DNA from: Ochrobactrum sp. RH2CCR150
GTDB lineage: Bacteria; Pseudomonadota; Alphaproteobacteria; Rhizobiales; Rhizobiaceae
DNA length: 64,000 bases
NCBI GenBank assembly: GCA_014138095.1
Contig: JACGXE010000006.1
Span: 186,001-250,000, forward strand
Direction: 5' to 3'
A program made the translations under genes and the position numbers. How positions within the stretch are numbered: position 1 is the stretch's first letter; the number at the start of each line of letters is the position of its first letter. This document shows, piece by piece, positions 8,036 to 17,216 of the stretch. The notes below the pieces were generated by a model. It was not told where the DNA came from. It did no database searches and saw nothing but the letters and a program-made list of their open reading frames with translations.

Positions 8036-9352
8036 ATGAACACTTCAAACAAGGCGCCTTTCGGCGCCAGCCGCTTCCGGTATTTCATACTTTTCATGTG
8101 TTTTATCGGCATCGCGATCAACTATCTCGATCGCGCCAATATGAGCGTGGCGCTGCCCTTCATTGATTCCGAACTGGGCCTGAACCTGACGAACACGCAG
8201 AAGGGTCTCATCCTTGGCGCGTTTTTCTGGGCCTATGACGGCATGATGCTGTTTGCGGGCTGGATCACCGACAAGCTGGGTGCGCGCAAGAGCTTCTCGC
8301 TCGCCGCCATCTGGTGGTCGATATTCACCGCCGTCACCCCGCTCGCCAACAGCTTCTGGTCTTTCTTCACCGTCCGTTTCTTCCTCGGTGCTGGTGAAGC
8401 ACCTGCCTATCCGGCAGCAACCAAGGCGGCTTCGCGCTGGTTCCCGAGAAGCGAACGCGCCTTCGCAACGGCTGTGATCGATTCCGGCTCGCGCGTCGGC
8501 ACGGTTCTGGCGCTGCCAATCGTGACCTCGATCATCGCTTTCGCGACCTGGCACTACTCTTTCGTCATTCTGGGTGCTGTCGGCCTCGTCTGGGCATTCT
8601 TCTGGTACGTCACCTATCGCGATCCGTCGGAACATCCGCGCGCCAACGATCTGGAGCGTCAGTACATCATCCAGAACGGTGCTCGCACCGACGACAATGA
8701 CAGCGAAGAAGCACAGAAGATCCGTTGGGCAGACCTGTTCCGCTACCGCACGGTCTGGGGCATGATGCTCGGCTTCTTCTGCCTGAACTTCGTCATCTAC
8801 TTCTTCCTGACCTGGTTCCCAACCTATCTGAAGACCGCACGCGGCCTGAACCTCGCAGAACTCGGCCTTTATGGCATGCTGCCGGGCATCGCTGCTGTCG
8901 TCACCGCCTGGATCGCCGGCCTCCTGGCCGACCGCGCCATCCGCGGCGGCGCGAATGTTACCACCGTGCGTAAGATCGTCATGGTCGGCGGCATGCTGGG
9001 CGGCGCAGCTATCCTTCCGGCAGCGCTGGTTGAATCGCTCTATGCAGCTTTGTTCTTCCTGGCGATTTCCTATAGCAGCCTTGCCATCGCAGCGACCGCG
9101 ATCTGGTCCCTGCCAGCCGACGTTGCACCAAGCTCGCGCCATGTGGCTTCGATTGGCGGCATCCAGAACTTCGCTTCGAACATTGCAGGCATCATCAGCC
9201 CGTTCCTGTTCGGCTTCCTGCTGGATCAGTTCAACGGCAGCTATACGCCGTCCTTCCTGATGGCCGCCATCATGGCTGTCGTCGGCGCATTCTCCTACGC
9301 GTTCATTGTTGGACGTGCAGAGCCTCTGCCGATCCTGCCTCCCCGCTCGTAA
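8036..9352 (+). CDS. MFS transporter, anion:cation symporter (ACS) type
   Basis: 438 residues from the ATG at 8036, preceded by GGGAGGA. The pattern is that of a 12-helix major facilitator of the phthalate/glucarate/tartrate ACS family: INYLDRANMSVALPFI in the first helix, the loop motif WITDKLGARKSFS, and FLGAGEAPAYPAATKAASRWFP. It is an inner-membrane symporter for an organic anion. Its place right after the Ldh-family gene and under the same regulator suggests that it imports the enzyme's substrate. A strong terminator follows. Confidence 0.9.
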   Translation: MNTSNKAPFGASRFRYFILFMCFIGIAINYLDRANMSVALPFIDSELGLNLTNTQKGLILGAFFWAYDGMMLFAGWITDKLGARKSFSLAAIWWSIFTAVTPLANSFWSFFTVRFFLGAGEAPAYPAATKAASRWFPRSERAFATAVIDSGSRVGTVLALPIVTSIIAFATWHYSFVILGAVGLVWAFFWYVTYRDPSEHPRANDLERQYIIQNGARTDDNDSEEAQKIRWADLFRYRTVWGMMLGFFCLNFVIYFFLTWFPTYLKTARGLNLAELGLYGMLPGIAAVVTAWIAGLLADRAIRGGANVTTVRKIVMVGGMLGGAAILPAALVESLYAALFFLAISYSSLAIAATAIWSLPADVAPSSRHVASIGGIQNFASNIAGIISPFLFGFLLDQFNGSYTPSFLMAAIMAVVGAFSYAFIVGRAEPLPILPPRS

Positions 9353-9378
9353 GATCATCCACGAGCGCTGACGAAAAA

Positions 9379-9418
9379 AGCCCCCATCCGGGTGATCCGG
9401 ATGGGGGCTTTTCTTTTA
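9379..9418 (+). terminator. Rho-independent terminator after MFS gene
   Basis: A 13-base stem (AGCCCCCATCCGG and complement) with loop GTGAT, followed by TTTTCTTTT. It lies 27 bases after the carrier stop. An A-run on the other side lets it also serve the convergent permease gene. Confidence 0.92.
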
Positions 9419-9426
9419 GTCAAACG

Positions 9427-10710
9427 TTAGGAACGCAGCGCCGTTGCCGGACTCATACGCAATGTGAGCAGTGCTGGCACCAGAGACACAATGGCCGCGA
9501 CAAGGATAAAGCCACCAGCGCCGTAAAGATCATCCATCGAAAACTCGACGGGCATTCTCACCGCCGTTGTCGCCGTCAACCATGCCGTGATGACATGGGC
9601 GGCTGCGTAGCCGATGGCGAGACCCAGCAGGATGCCAAGCACCAGCAGGAAGAACAACTCGCCCCAGACAATTGTCATCACCGCACTGACCGGCGCGCCA
9701 AAGGCCCGCAAAGCACCGATCTGTCGCTTACGCGCGCCAATATGCATGACGGCAACCAGCAGCAAAGCGAAAACGACGATCACCTGCGTGCCGACAGCGA
9801 TACCGAGCAAAAGTTTGCGGGCATCGCCCAGCGTGGAATAGAGCCGTGTCAGCACTTCCGCTGGGAAAACCGACAATGTCGTTTCAGAGCGATATTCCTG
9901 TCGCAGCCGATAGGCATCAGCGATGGTTTTCGGCTTGACCAGAACAGCCGGAATTCCGGGACTACTAGCATCGAAATGCTCGTCAAGCGGCGCATCGACA
10001 TCGATCCGAGCATTGTGATCGTGTGTATCGTTCGGCCCGATTACCGCAAGCGAGCCTTGCGTCTTCGGCGCTTCCTCATGGGCATCCGCATCATCGTGGT
10101 CATGACCCTTCATGCCATGCAATTGCCAGACCGCACGAATGGGCACAAGGATCGAGCGATCCCACGCTGTTCCCGTCGGGGCCATCTTGCCGCTGACATG
10201 ATAGCTCAATTCCGTATGCGCATGACCGCCGGTTTCAACGGTGCCATGCATCGGATTGACCCGGCCGCCAATCGGGAGATCCACCGCTGATCCGATAACC
10301 GCCTCGCCCAACCGGGCAAAAACTTTGCCTTCCGCCAGTTCGGGCGACAAGGCCGCGATCAACTGGGTCGTTGTCCCAACGATGGGAAAGCCCATCGCGC
10401 TATCGCCAAAGCCAATGGGCGCGGCGAAGGCCACGCGCGGGTCGGCGGTGAGCTTGCCCAGCATCGCGCCCGACATCAACGGCAGAGGCGACGGCTGCAG
10501 AAACACGGAAGACAGCGTGAGTTGCGTATCGCTTCCGGCTGCACCCACCACAAGATCGAATTTCTCCGACGCACGCGCGGTGCCCAGACGCACCGCCCGC
10601 TCCTGCAATGTCACCACCGTGCTCAAGGCCACGGACAGCGCCAGCAGGATAATCACCGCGACGGCTCCACTCCAGAACCGGCGAAGATCGGCAAGAATGA
10701 AAGTGATCAT
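9427..10710 (-). CDS. FtsX/MacB-like ABC permease with histidine-rich periplasmic loop
   Basis: 427 residues: one N-terminal membrane helix (about 12-34), a large periplasmic domain, then three C-terminal helices (about 300-330, 345-380, 395-420). This is the topology of FtsX/LolE/MacB-type permeases, ending with the usual SPATALRS. The periplasmic part is rich in histidine and acidic residues (GGHAHTELSYH near 161-171 and KGHDHDDADAHEE near 201-213). With the ATPase and DUF3299 genes upstream it matches the make-up of Zur-controlled zinc-linked sets such as PA4064-PA4066 of Pseudomonas aeruginosa (family knowledge). A metal-related envelope function is inferred. Its start overlaps the ATPase stop. 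Confidence 0.85.
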   Translation of the reverse strand: MITFILADLRRFWSGAVAVIILLALSVALSTVVTLQERAVRLGTARASEKFDLVVGAAGSDTQLTLSSVFLQPSPLPLMSGAMLGKLTADPRVAFAAPIGFGDSAMGFPIVGTTTQLIAALSPELAEGKVFARLGEAVIGSAVDLPIGGRVNPMHGTVETGGHAHTELSYHVSGKMAPTGTAWDRSILVPIRAVWQLHGMKGHDHDDADAHEEAPKTQGSLAVIGPNDTHDHNARIDVDAPLDEHFDASSPGIPAVLVKPKTIADAYRLRQEYRSETTLSVFPAEVLTRLYSTLGDARKLLLGIAVGTQVIVVFALLLVAVMHIGARKRQIGALRAFGAPVSAVMTIVWGELFFLLVLGILLGLAIGYAAAHVITAWLTATTAVRMPVEFSMDDLYGAGGFILVAAIVSLVPALLTLRMSPATALRS

Positions 10711-11414
10711 GTCGCGCCGTGTCCCGTGGTGTCTTTCGTTATGCGTCCGCCTTCCAGAAAAATCTGCCGCCGCAGGCGCTTCATCAATTGCGGATCATGC
10801 GTGACGGCAATCAGCGTGGCTCCCTGCGCGCTAGCAAGCTGCACCAGAAGTTCGGCGATTTCCGCGCCGGTTTTCTGATCGAGGCTGGCGGTCGGCTCGT
10901 CGGCAATGATGACCCGTGGCGCAGGGAACAGCGCACGCGCAATGGCCACGCGCTGCATCTCTCCACGGGACAGCGTTTCGATATGCTGGTCGGGTCTCGC
11001 AATACCCACTGTTTCCAAAAGTTCGAGTGCCCGATCGCGCCGCACCGGCTTCACCACCCGGCTCAGTTTCGCGGGCAGCAGAACATTGGCAATGGCCGAA
11101 AGGCCCGGAAAGAGATGAAAGTCCTGCATCACCAGCCCGATATTACGGGCTCGAAACGCATCGCGCCGAAACGCCGACAGGCTGCTGAAGGCCTCGCCAT
11201 TCCAGGAGACCTGTCCTGTTTTGACACCTTCAAGGCCGGTGATTGCATTGATCAGCGTGCTTTTTCCAGACCCCGACGCACCGGCGACAGCCAGATGTTC
11301 GCCCTGCGGCAGATGAAATGTCTCAATGGCGAGTGCAGGCTCTGGAAGGCCAGGAAAGCGAACTTCCAGCGCAGAAATGTCCAGCGACAGGCCGGACCTG
11401 TGTTCAGTCAGCAT
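10707..11414 (-). CDS. ABC transporter ATP-binding protein (LolD/MacB type)
   Basis: 235 residues from the ATG at 11414, one base after the DUF3299 stop; a longer upstream frame would run back through that gene. It has Walker A GASGSGKST, the signature LSRGEMQR, Walker B VIIADEPTA and the switch histidine in AVTHD. It energises the FtsX-like permease encoded next, with which it overlaps by four bases. In this family ATP hydrolysis drives mechanotransmission across the inner membrane, not transport through a channel. Confidence 0.9.
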   Translation of the reverse strand: MLTEHRSGLSLDISALEVRFPGLPEPALAIETFHLPQGEHLAVAGASGSGKSTLINAITGLEGVKTGQVSWNGEAFSSLSAFRRDAFRARNIGLVMQDFHLFPGLSAIANVLLPAKLSRVVKPVRRDRALELLETVGIARPDQHIETLSRGEMQRVAIARALFPAPRVIIADEPTASLDQKTGAEIAELLVQLASAQGATLIAVTHDPQLMKRLRRQIFLEGGRITKDTTGHGAT

Positions 11415-11415
11415 G

Positions 11416-11874
11416 TCAGGCCGTTGTGAATGAAGCATCGCGCATGCGTAGCTGGCTAACAAATCCAGTTTCAGGATCGGTCCACGAACCATATTCAAGT
11501 GTGCCGCGCGTGAGGATTGGCGCGTTGAACTGCACGAAAGTCTGCTTCGCGGCGAGATAAACCACAACAATATTATCCGGCCAGTCGGAATCCGACGAGC
11601 AGAACGGGCAGATCGACATTGGTATTTCGGTCAGCACGAAGAAATTGGCTTCCGCCTTCAAGGGCGGCGCCATGAAACCGCTGATGGCAACTTGCTTGCC
11701 AGCCGACTGCTTGACCTGATCGGAAAACTCAAGGCCCAGCACGCCGAAGCTTTTATAGAGATTGTTGAAGCCGAGTTGCTCGGCAGCCTGCGCTTGTGGG
11801 ATACCTGTCGCCAGCGGCAGGGCCAGTGCGCCAAGCATCACCTGTCGGCGGCTAAGATCGTTCCGGTTAGACAT
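11416..11874 (-). CDS. DUF3299 periplasmic protein with Tat-like signal
   Basis: 152 residues from the ATG at 11874, which has GGAG six bases upstream; an in-frame ATG at 11889 is less well placed. The N terminus SRRQVMLGALALPLATGIPQAQA looks like a twin-arginine signal peptide. The mature part has the DUF3299 hallmark MSICPFCSSDSDWPDNIVVVYL with a close cysteine pair. DUF3299 genes recur beside FtsX-type ABC genes in zinc-responsive operons; the biochemical role is unknown. It sits between alkaline phosphatase and the ABC genes on one strand. Confidence 0.85.
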   Translation of the reverse strand: MSNRNDLSRRQVMLGALALPLATGIPQAQAAEQLGFNNLYKSFGVLGLEFSDQVKQSAGKQVAISGFMAPPLKAEANFFVLTEIPMSICPFCSSDSDWPDNIVVVYLAAKQTFVQFNAPILTRGTLEYGSWTDPETGFVSQLRMRDASFTTA

Positions 11875-11939
11875 CGGACGCTCCATCAATTGCGGGCAAG
11901 CGGCGCAAGCCGCCTGCCCTGTTTCAGGATAGACCTTGA

Positions 11940-13697
11940 TTACTCGGACTTCGGCTTACCGAGAGCAAAGGCATCGGCAAGGGCGCGATACACGTCGCTC
12001 TGTTCCATATAGCCGCGCAGCCCTTCCGAACCCGGACCGGTTGCCTGAAGCACGATATCGTCTACCGCGTGAACGCCGGTATCCTCGTCCTTCGGGATGT
12101 TGCCCTGCACGAATACCGCGCCCGGCACATCCTTATAAGCTTCATTGGCAACATACTCGCCCTTTTCGTTCTTGATAGCCGGAACGAACGGATCATCCAG
12201 CTTCGGGCGGAAGGTTTCATAATGATCCGGGCCGTTATTGGCAGCCATGAACAGGCGGCGCGAAACGTCCACGCGATCCGGATAGCCGTCGCCGTCCTTG
12301 TCTTCGTAGTTCGGGAAGCCAGCCGCATCGTAAGTGCCAACCTTGGCGCGCATTTCATCGCCCGGCTTCTCGTCATCGACCGTGCCGATAATCGCCACGC
12401 CATGGGTGTGGTCACCGGTCACAACGATCAGGGTATCTGGATTGTTCTTGGCGAATTCCTGCGCAACGCCGATGGCCTTGTCGAACTCGATCGTGTCGAC
12501 CAGCGCGCGTTCCCAGTCGAGCGGGTGGCTCATCTTGTCGATCGACGCGCCTTCCACCATCAGGAAGAAGCCTTCCGGGTTCTTGGACAGCTTGTCGAGC
12601 GCGGCCTTGGTCATGTCGACCAGACCGGGCTGGTTCGGGAACTTGTCGACAGTGCCCTTCTTCAGAAACTCGCGATCCAGCGTCACATCCATATTGCCGG
12701 TGTGGAACAGGCCGAGCAGGTTCTGCTGATTGGACTGACCGGAAGCGGCCAGTTCATTCTTATCGGTGACGATGGCATAACCCGCATCACGGAACAGCTG
12801 GATATAATCCTTGTCGTCCTTGCGCTTGGAGCCCGGAATATCCTTGCTCAGGAAATAGGCCGAGCCACCGCCCAGAAGCACATCAGGCTTAACCTCGTAG
12901 AACATGCCGACAATGTCCGCCTTGTCGGAACGCTTGCGCGTGTGTGAAACCAGCGCGGCAGGCGTTGCGTCTTCCACTTCCGCCGTGGAAACGATGCCTA
13001 TAGACTTCTTCGTCTGGCGACGCAGCGCTTCGGCAATGGTTTCGACCTTCGGGTCGTCCTGGCTCGCAGGGGTGCGGTCTGCATAAACGCCAAGCGCATT
13101 CACGCGCGCTTTATGGCCCGTCATGTAGGCCGACATGGTGTTGGCGCTGTCGGTCGCGATGGAATGGGTCGACGACGTGCCGATAAAGGCAACCGGCGGT
13201 ACATCATCCATATTGAGGCGACCATTGGCCTTGCCCCCCGTCATGCCCTTGGACATGATGCGTGCACCGGTGCGGTGCGCGACCGAAAGGCCATCAGCCA
13301 CGAGGAAAATGATATTCTTGGCTTTCGCTTCGGTTGCAGTCGGATAGACATCCCAGGTGACGGTCTTCGTCTCATCGCCTGCCGAAACTTCGACTTTGTA
13401 AGCGCCCGGCTCTGCGAGCTTCAGATCGCGCAGGATGAGGGCTGAGCCCAGAACCTTGTCCTCGCTCCCCTTCTCTTCCGCGACGAACTCGGCTTTGGAG
13501 CCAAACAAGGCTTCATAGTCCTGGCCGTTCACGGTCACCTTGACCTCTTCCGGCTTCACGACCTTGTCGAGTTCCACTTTGAAATCGAAAGGCGAGCCGA
13601 CGAGAATAGTCGCCCGGTCGAGCGGATAAATGTCGGCAGCATGGGCAGCGCCGCTCAGAAATGTTGCGGATGCCAGAGTGAGCAAGAGCTTATGCAT
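11940..13697 (-). CDS. Alkaline phosphatase (PhoA superfamily), secreted
   Basis: 585 residues with a cleavable signal peptide (MHKLLLTLASATFLSGAAHA), so the enzyme is periplasmic. After an N-terminal beta-rich domain of about 130 residues it shows the metal-site start NIIFLVADGLS, the nucleophile segment TDSANTMSAYMTG, DKMSHPLDWERALVDTIEFD and VVTGDHTHG. These are zinc-dependent alkaline phosphatase features. It removes phosphate from monoesters. AAGGGG precedes the start. About 65 bases separate it from the DUF3299 start, so phosphatase and ABC genes may form one transcript, linking a zinc enzyme with a zinc-type envelope system. No clear Pho box was seen. Confidence 0.9.
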   Translation of the reverse strand: MHKLLLTLASATFLSGAAHAADIYPLDRATILVGSPFDFKVELDKVVKPEEVKVTVNGQDYEALFGSKAEFVAEEKGSEDKVLGSALILRDLKLAEPGAYKVEVSAGDETKTVTWDVYPTATEAKAKNIIFLVADGLSVAHRTGARIMSKGMTGGKANGRLNMDDVPPVAFIGTSSTHSIATDSANTMSAYMTGHKARVNALGVYADRTPASQDDPKVETIAEALRRQTKKSIGIVSTAEVEDATPAALVSHTRKRSDKADIVGMFYEVKPDVLLGGGSAYFLSKDIPGSKRKDDKDYIQLFRDAGYAIVTDKNELAASGQSNQQNLLGLFHTGNMDVTLDREFLKKGTVDKFPNQPGLVDMTKAALDKLSKNPEGFFLMVEGASIDKMSHPLDWERALVDTIEFDKAIGVAQEFAKNNPDTLIVVTGDHTHGVAIIGTVDDEKPGDEMRAKVGTYDAAGFPNYEDKDGDGYPDRVDVSRRLFMAANNGPDHYETFRPKLDDPFVPAIKNEKGEYVANEAYKDVPGAVFVQGNIPKDEDTGVHAVDDIVLQATGPGSEGLRGYMEQSDVYRALADAFALGKPKSE

Positions 13698-14560
13698 GGT
13701 AGAAACCCCTTCCTAAGAGTATCAGGCCTCCATAAGCAAGCTAGATGACGTGCATATAACGGTTTTGCATTTGTTGATCGCTGCGACCACTTCAGGACCG
13801 TTTTGCCCGCTCTCGGCAGTGACGTCGTGTCGATAGTTTATACGCAAGAAGGGCAGATTCGCCTTCAGGCAAAGAGCTGAATCTGAAAGACACGAAGGCA
13901 TTTCGCAGAACGTCAAACTGAATGAAAAGCGGGTCGTTTCGACTACGGAATGGAAAAATTCAACATCATGAGATCAAACGGTATTTTCGCGCAAACGAAA
14001 GCTAAGTCGACGTTAGGTTTCCCTAGCGCGACTGGTCGAAAACGAACATTTTAGAGAAGATTTTACCGTTGAGACGAGGCCAAAGCTCTAAAAAGGAATC
14101 TCTGTAACGATAGATTGGATGGTAACGTGAAGAAGTTAAAAAATCTACAGCATCGACCCATAAAAGCACAAAAAACATCGTTCCTTGCCAATCCCTACAC
14201 GAACCCAATCTAAGGACCAGATCGTGCTCAGCAAGAGTTGAGCAGGTTTTCCGACATAGATCCAGCTCCCTCTATACGAAGCAATTAGCCCTGGGGAACA
14301 CCGCCTGGTTGACGCTGGTCAATTCACGTCTGCACCAGTGCACTGCACCTGACCGCCTGACATCAGCACGACCCGGTCAAGCCGTTATCATCCGCGCCAC
14401 AACCAACACCGGAAGCTTCATCGGCTTGAATAGGCATCTTTCGTTCAACCCGGTAATCAGAAGCATGATGGACGATTCGGGCGGCCCATCCATCGACTAA
14501 AAGCGTGGACGATGACAATAAATGACTCCACCTGCAGTCGTCAGCATGCCGCATGCGATG

Positions 14561-14576
14561 GTAGACTGCGGTCTAA
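14561..14576. repeat. parS-like palindrome upstream of repA
   Basis: The site reads GTAGACTGCGGTCTAA, one base away from a full palindrome of the form TTAGACnGCnGTCTAA. It shares the CnGCnG core of the parS sites bound by RepB in repABC replicons. A second copy covers the repA stop codon. It lies about 190 bases before repA. Confidence 0.6.
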
Positions 14577-14685
14577 TTTCGATAAAAGCTTTTAAAAACA
14601 ATTCGATAAAAGAATTCGATTCGGAAAGATAAAATTCTTTGTAATTTTTAATTGCCTGCTAACCCTTTGTTAATCCGGGCAGCAC

Positions 14686-14713
14686 TTGCGATACAAGAAG
14701 AATCGGACATAAT
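14686..14713 (+). promoter_or_regulatory. Candidate repABC promoter
   Basis: TTGCGA at 14686 and CATAAT at 14708 with 16 bases between them, about 55 bases before the repA start. It is the best match in this region, but only one of several weak possibilities. Confidence 0.35.
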
Positions 14714-14766
14714 GACGGTATTTAGGCGGTATTAGTTCCGATGCCGTCACTAGGGATCCCAAGTCA

Positions 14767-15960
14767 ATGAATATCGCAAATTCAACAGCAGGCTTGTCGT
14801 TTGACGACATGATATTGACGCAAGGGAGAGAAATCTCTCGCAAGCTCAATCTGCTGCGCCATGAAAACTTCCCTCCGGATGCGCGGAAAAATCTGCGCCA
14901 GTTTTCCATGGCTGAAGCTGCATATTTCCTTGGCGTCTCCCCCAGCAATCTGAAGAAGCTACATCTCGAAGGCAAAGGCGTCGAGCCGACCATTCTGACA
15001 GGTGGACGCCGCGCTTATAGCGTGGACCAGCTGCATGAACTGCGTTTGTGGCTCGACCAGAACGGCCGTGCCGAAGTGAAGCGCTATGTTCCGCATCGCC
15101 GTGTCCATGAAAAGCTTCAGGTTATCGGCGTTGTGAATTTCAAGGGCGGCTCGGGCAAGACCACGACAGCCGCGCATCTTGCGCAGCATCTCGCCTTGAC
15201 CGGTCATCGCGTGCTTGCCATCGACCTTGATCCGCAGGCTTCCTTGTCTGCTCTGCATGGTATTCAGCCTGAGCTGGATGAATTTCCATCGCTCTACGAA
15301 GCTATTCGTTACGATTCCGAAAAGAAGCCCATCCGCGACGTCATTCGCCGGACAAACTTCCCCGGCCTCGACATTATTCCGGCCATGCTGGAGCTTCAGG
15401 AGTACGAATACGATACGCCTTTGGCCATGCAGAATGGCGGCGAGGGCAAGATGTTCTGGAATCGCATCGCGTCGGTCCTGGCCGACGTTGATGATTCCTA
15501 CGATGTCGTCGTCATCGACTGCCCTCCCCAGCTTGGCTATCTGACGCTGACGGCGCTGTCCGCAGCCACGTCCGTGCTGATCACTGTGCATCCTCAGATG
15601 CTCGATCTCATGTCGATGTCGCAGTTTCTACTGATGCTGGGCGACATTCTGAAAACCGTTCGTCAGGCTGGCGGCGCGGTACAGCTCGACTGGTTCCGCT
15701 ATCTGATTACCCGTTATGAGCCGACCGACGTGCCACAGGCACAGATGGTAGGCTTCATGCAGAGCATGCTGGCGTCGCATATGCTCAAGCATCAGATGCT
15801 GAAATCGACCGCCATTTCGGATGCTGGTCTGACCAAACAAACACTTTATGAAGTCGAACGTTCATCCATGAATCGCGGCACCTATGATCGCGCGATGGAA
15901 GCCATGGAAGCGGTCAATTCAGAGATACGCGGCCTTATCCACGAAGCATGGGGACGTTAG
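14767..15960 (+). CDS. repA: Plasmid/chromid partitioning protein RepA (ParA ATPase)
   Basis: 397 residues, the usual RepA length for repABC. An N-terminal helix-turn-helix region (FSMAEAAYFLGVSPSNLKKLHLEGKG, about 45-75) precedes the deviant Walker A NFKGGSGKTTTAAHLAQHL (about 125-140), DLDPQASLS and VVIDCPPQLGYLT. RepA is a cytoplasmic ParA-type ATPase that segregates the replicon with RepB and parS and represses the repABC operon. The order repA-repB-repC on one strand, with guaA and guaB on the same molecule, points to the origin of chromosome II. Confidence 0.97.
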   Translation: MNIANSTAGLSFDDMILTQGREISRKLNLLRHENFPPDARKNLRQFSMAEAAYFLGVSPSNLKKLHLEGKGVEPTILTGGRRAYSVDQLHELRLWLDQNGRAEVKRYVPHRRVHEKLQVIGVVNFKGGSGKTTTAAHLAQHLALTGHRVLAIDLDPQASLSALHGIQPELDEFPSLYEAIRYDSEKKPIRDVIRRTNFPGLDIIPAMLELQEYEYDTPLAMQNGGEGKMFWNRIASVLADVDDSYDVVVIDCPPQLGYLTLTALSAATSVLITVHPQMLDLMSMSQFLLMLGDILKTVRQAGGAVQLDWFRYLITRYEPTDVPQAQMVGFMQSMLASHMLKHQMLKSTAISDAGLTKQTLYEVERSSMNRGTYDRAMEAMEAVNSEIRGLIHEAWGR

Positions 15961-15972
15961 ACCGCCGTCTAA
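15957..15972. repeat. parS-like palindrome overlapping the repA stop codon
   Basis: The site TTAGACCGCCGTCTAA contains the repA stop TAG and has perfect six-base arms around CGCC. It fits the CnGCnG core of repABC centromeres and repeats the 14561 site. The repA-repB gap is a known location for parS in this family. RepB is the expected ligand. Confidence 0.7.
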
Positions 15973-16024
15973 AGCGGTAAATACGCAATAAAATCAGGTC
16001 TATGACCGGTTTAAGGAATAGAGA

Positions 16025-17011
16025 ATGGCACGGAAGAACATTTTTGACAGCGTGATGCGGAACGAATCGGCGGCGGAACAGCCTTCCCAGCCGGTCGATG
16101 CCACGTCGCGCCGGTTCGGCGCTGCCAAGTCGCTTTCCGCTTCGATTGACGAACTCGCCAAGCAGGCTTCGCAAAGGCTGGATGGCGAAACTGTCGTTGA
16201 GCTTGATCCAAACAGTCTCGATGCGTCTTTCGTGGCCGACCGTCTGCCGGAAGCCGACGACCTGGAATATCAGGAGCTTCTCGAAGCGATCCGTGATCGC
16301 GGGCAGGACAGCCCTATCCTCGTGCGTCCGCATCCTGAGACCAGCGGTCGCTATATGATCGTCTTTGGCCATCGGCGCGCACGCGTTGCCCGTGAACTGG
16401 GGCACAAGGTCAAAGCCGTTATCAAGCCGCTTGCCGACCTTGAGCATATTCTGAGCCAGGGTCAGGAAAACTCTGCGCGCGCCAATCTCAGCTTCATTGA
16501 GCGCGTTCTGTTCGCAGCACGTCTGGAAGCGCTTGGTTTCGAGCGTGAAGCCATTCAGGCGGCTCTGACCATCGATTATCAGACCCTGTCGAAGATGCTG
16601 ACCATTCCCAAGGCTATACCGGAAACCATTCTTCTGGCCATCGGTCCAGCCAAGGGAATCGGACGTGATCGCTGGCTTGAATTGCGCAAGCTTATCGAGA
16701 TTCCGGGCAAGCAAGACGCTGCGGAAGAACTGATGGCGACAGACGCGTTCAATGCAGCTGCGTCGGCTGAGCGCTTTGAACAGCTTTATGGTTATCTGAA
16801 AGGCGCTCGTCAGAAGAAGTCTGTCACCAAGGCGGCTCTTCGCCCGGGTTCGACCTGGACAGCTTCGGACAAGTCCGTCAGTGCCACGATCAAGCAGAAC
16901 GGCAAATCGGCAACGCTGGCTCTCGGTGCAGCCAATGGGCCTCGTTTTGCCGAATGGCTCTCTCGCAATCTGGATACGCTTTATGCGTCATTCCAGAGCG
17001 ACGAGAAGTAA
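16025..17011 (+). CDS. repB: Plasmid/chromid partitioning protein RepB (ParB family)
   Basis: 328 residues starting MARKNIFDSVM, typical of RepB. The ParB N-terminal nuclease-like domain shows DSPILVRPHPETSGRYMIVFGHRRARVARELGHKVKAVIKPL (about 95-140). A helix-turn-helix follows near 160-190 (LEALGFEREAIQAALTIDYQTLSKML), and a C-terminal dimerisation part ends the protein. RepB loads on parS and works with RepA in partition. It starts 64 bases after repA with a parS-like site in between. It is co-transcribed with repA and, through the ctRNA region, with repC. Confidence 0.97.
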   Translation: MARKNIFDSVMRNESAAEQPSQPVDATSRRFGAAKSLSASIDELAKQASQRLDGETVVELDPNSLDASFVADRLPEADDLEYQELLEAIRDRGQDSPILVRPHPETSGRYMIVFGHRRARVARELGHKVKAVIKPLADLEHILSQGQENSARANLSFIERVLFAARLEALGFEREAIQAALTIDYQTLSKMLTIPKAIPETILLAIGPAKGIGRDRWLELRKLIEIPGKQDAAEELMATDAFNAAASAERFEQLYGYLKGARQKKSVTKAALRPGSTWTASDKSVSATIKQNGKSATLALGAANGPRFAEWLSRNLDTLYASFQSDEK

Positions 17012-17216
17012 CAAGCATTCGGATTGGAAAGCGGTTTCCGCGGCCTGGTCCAGTATCTGAGTACGATTATCTGCGTATCTGTATCGCGTGATTAAAAGCT
17101 ATTTCAGCAGAAGTCTGAAACGGCTTGGCGTTGGAAAATATGTGACACAAAGAGATGACCAGTTTTAACGATCCCGTTGATCGTGGTTCGCTCTAGGGAA
17201 AAGGAACGAGATAGCA

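Larger units (their letters stand above)
13698..14766. other. Long non-coding region upstream of repABC
   Basis: Over 1 kb without a gene I can support. The few frames of 60-107 codons have no ribosome-binding sites, no known motifs and changing composition. The right end holds a parS-like palindrome (14561-14576), the exact palindrome TAAAAGCTTTTA (14583-14594) and the probable repA promoter. The left end holds the phosphatase promoter. A non-coding buffer next to a repABC module is reasonable, but a small RNA cannot be excluded. Confidence 0.6.

Noticed and set aside
8045-9358. Antisense open frame (437 codons) over the MFS carrier gene
   Set aside because: The product is hydrophilic and patternless, while the plus-strand protein is a clear transporter.
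13749-13768. Possible Zur or Pho box upstream of alkaline phosphatase
   Set aside because: A single GTTATAT half-site without a matching second half; no direct repeats of the Pho-box type.
14309-14322. TTGACGCTGGTCAA palindrome as a third parS site
   Set aside because: It lacks the CnGCnG core and the TAGAC arm shared by the other two sites; likely chance.
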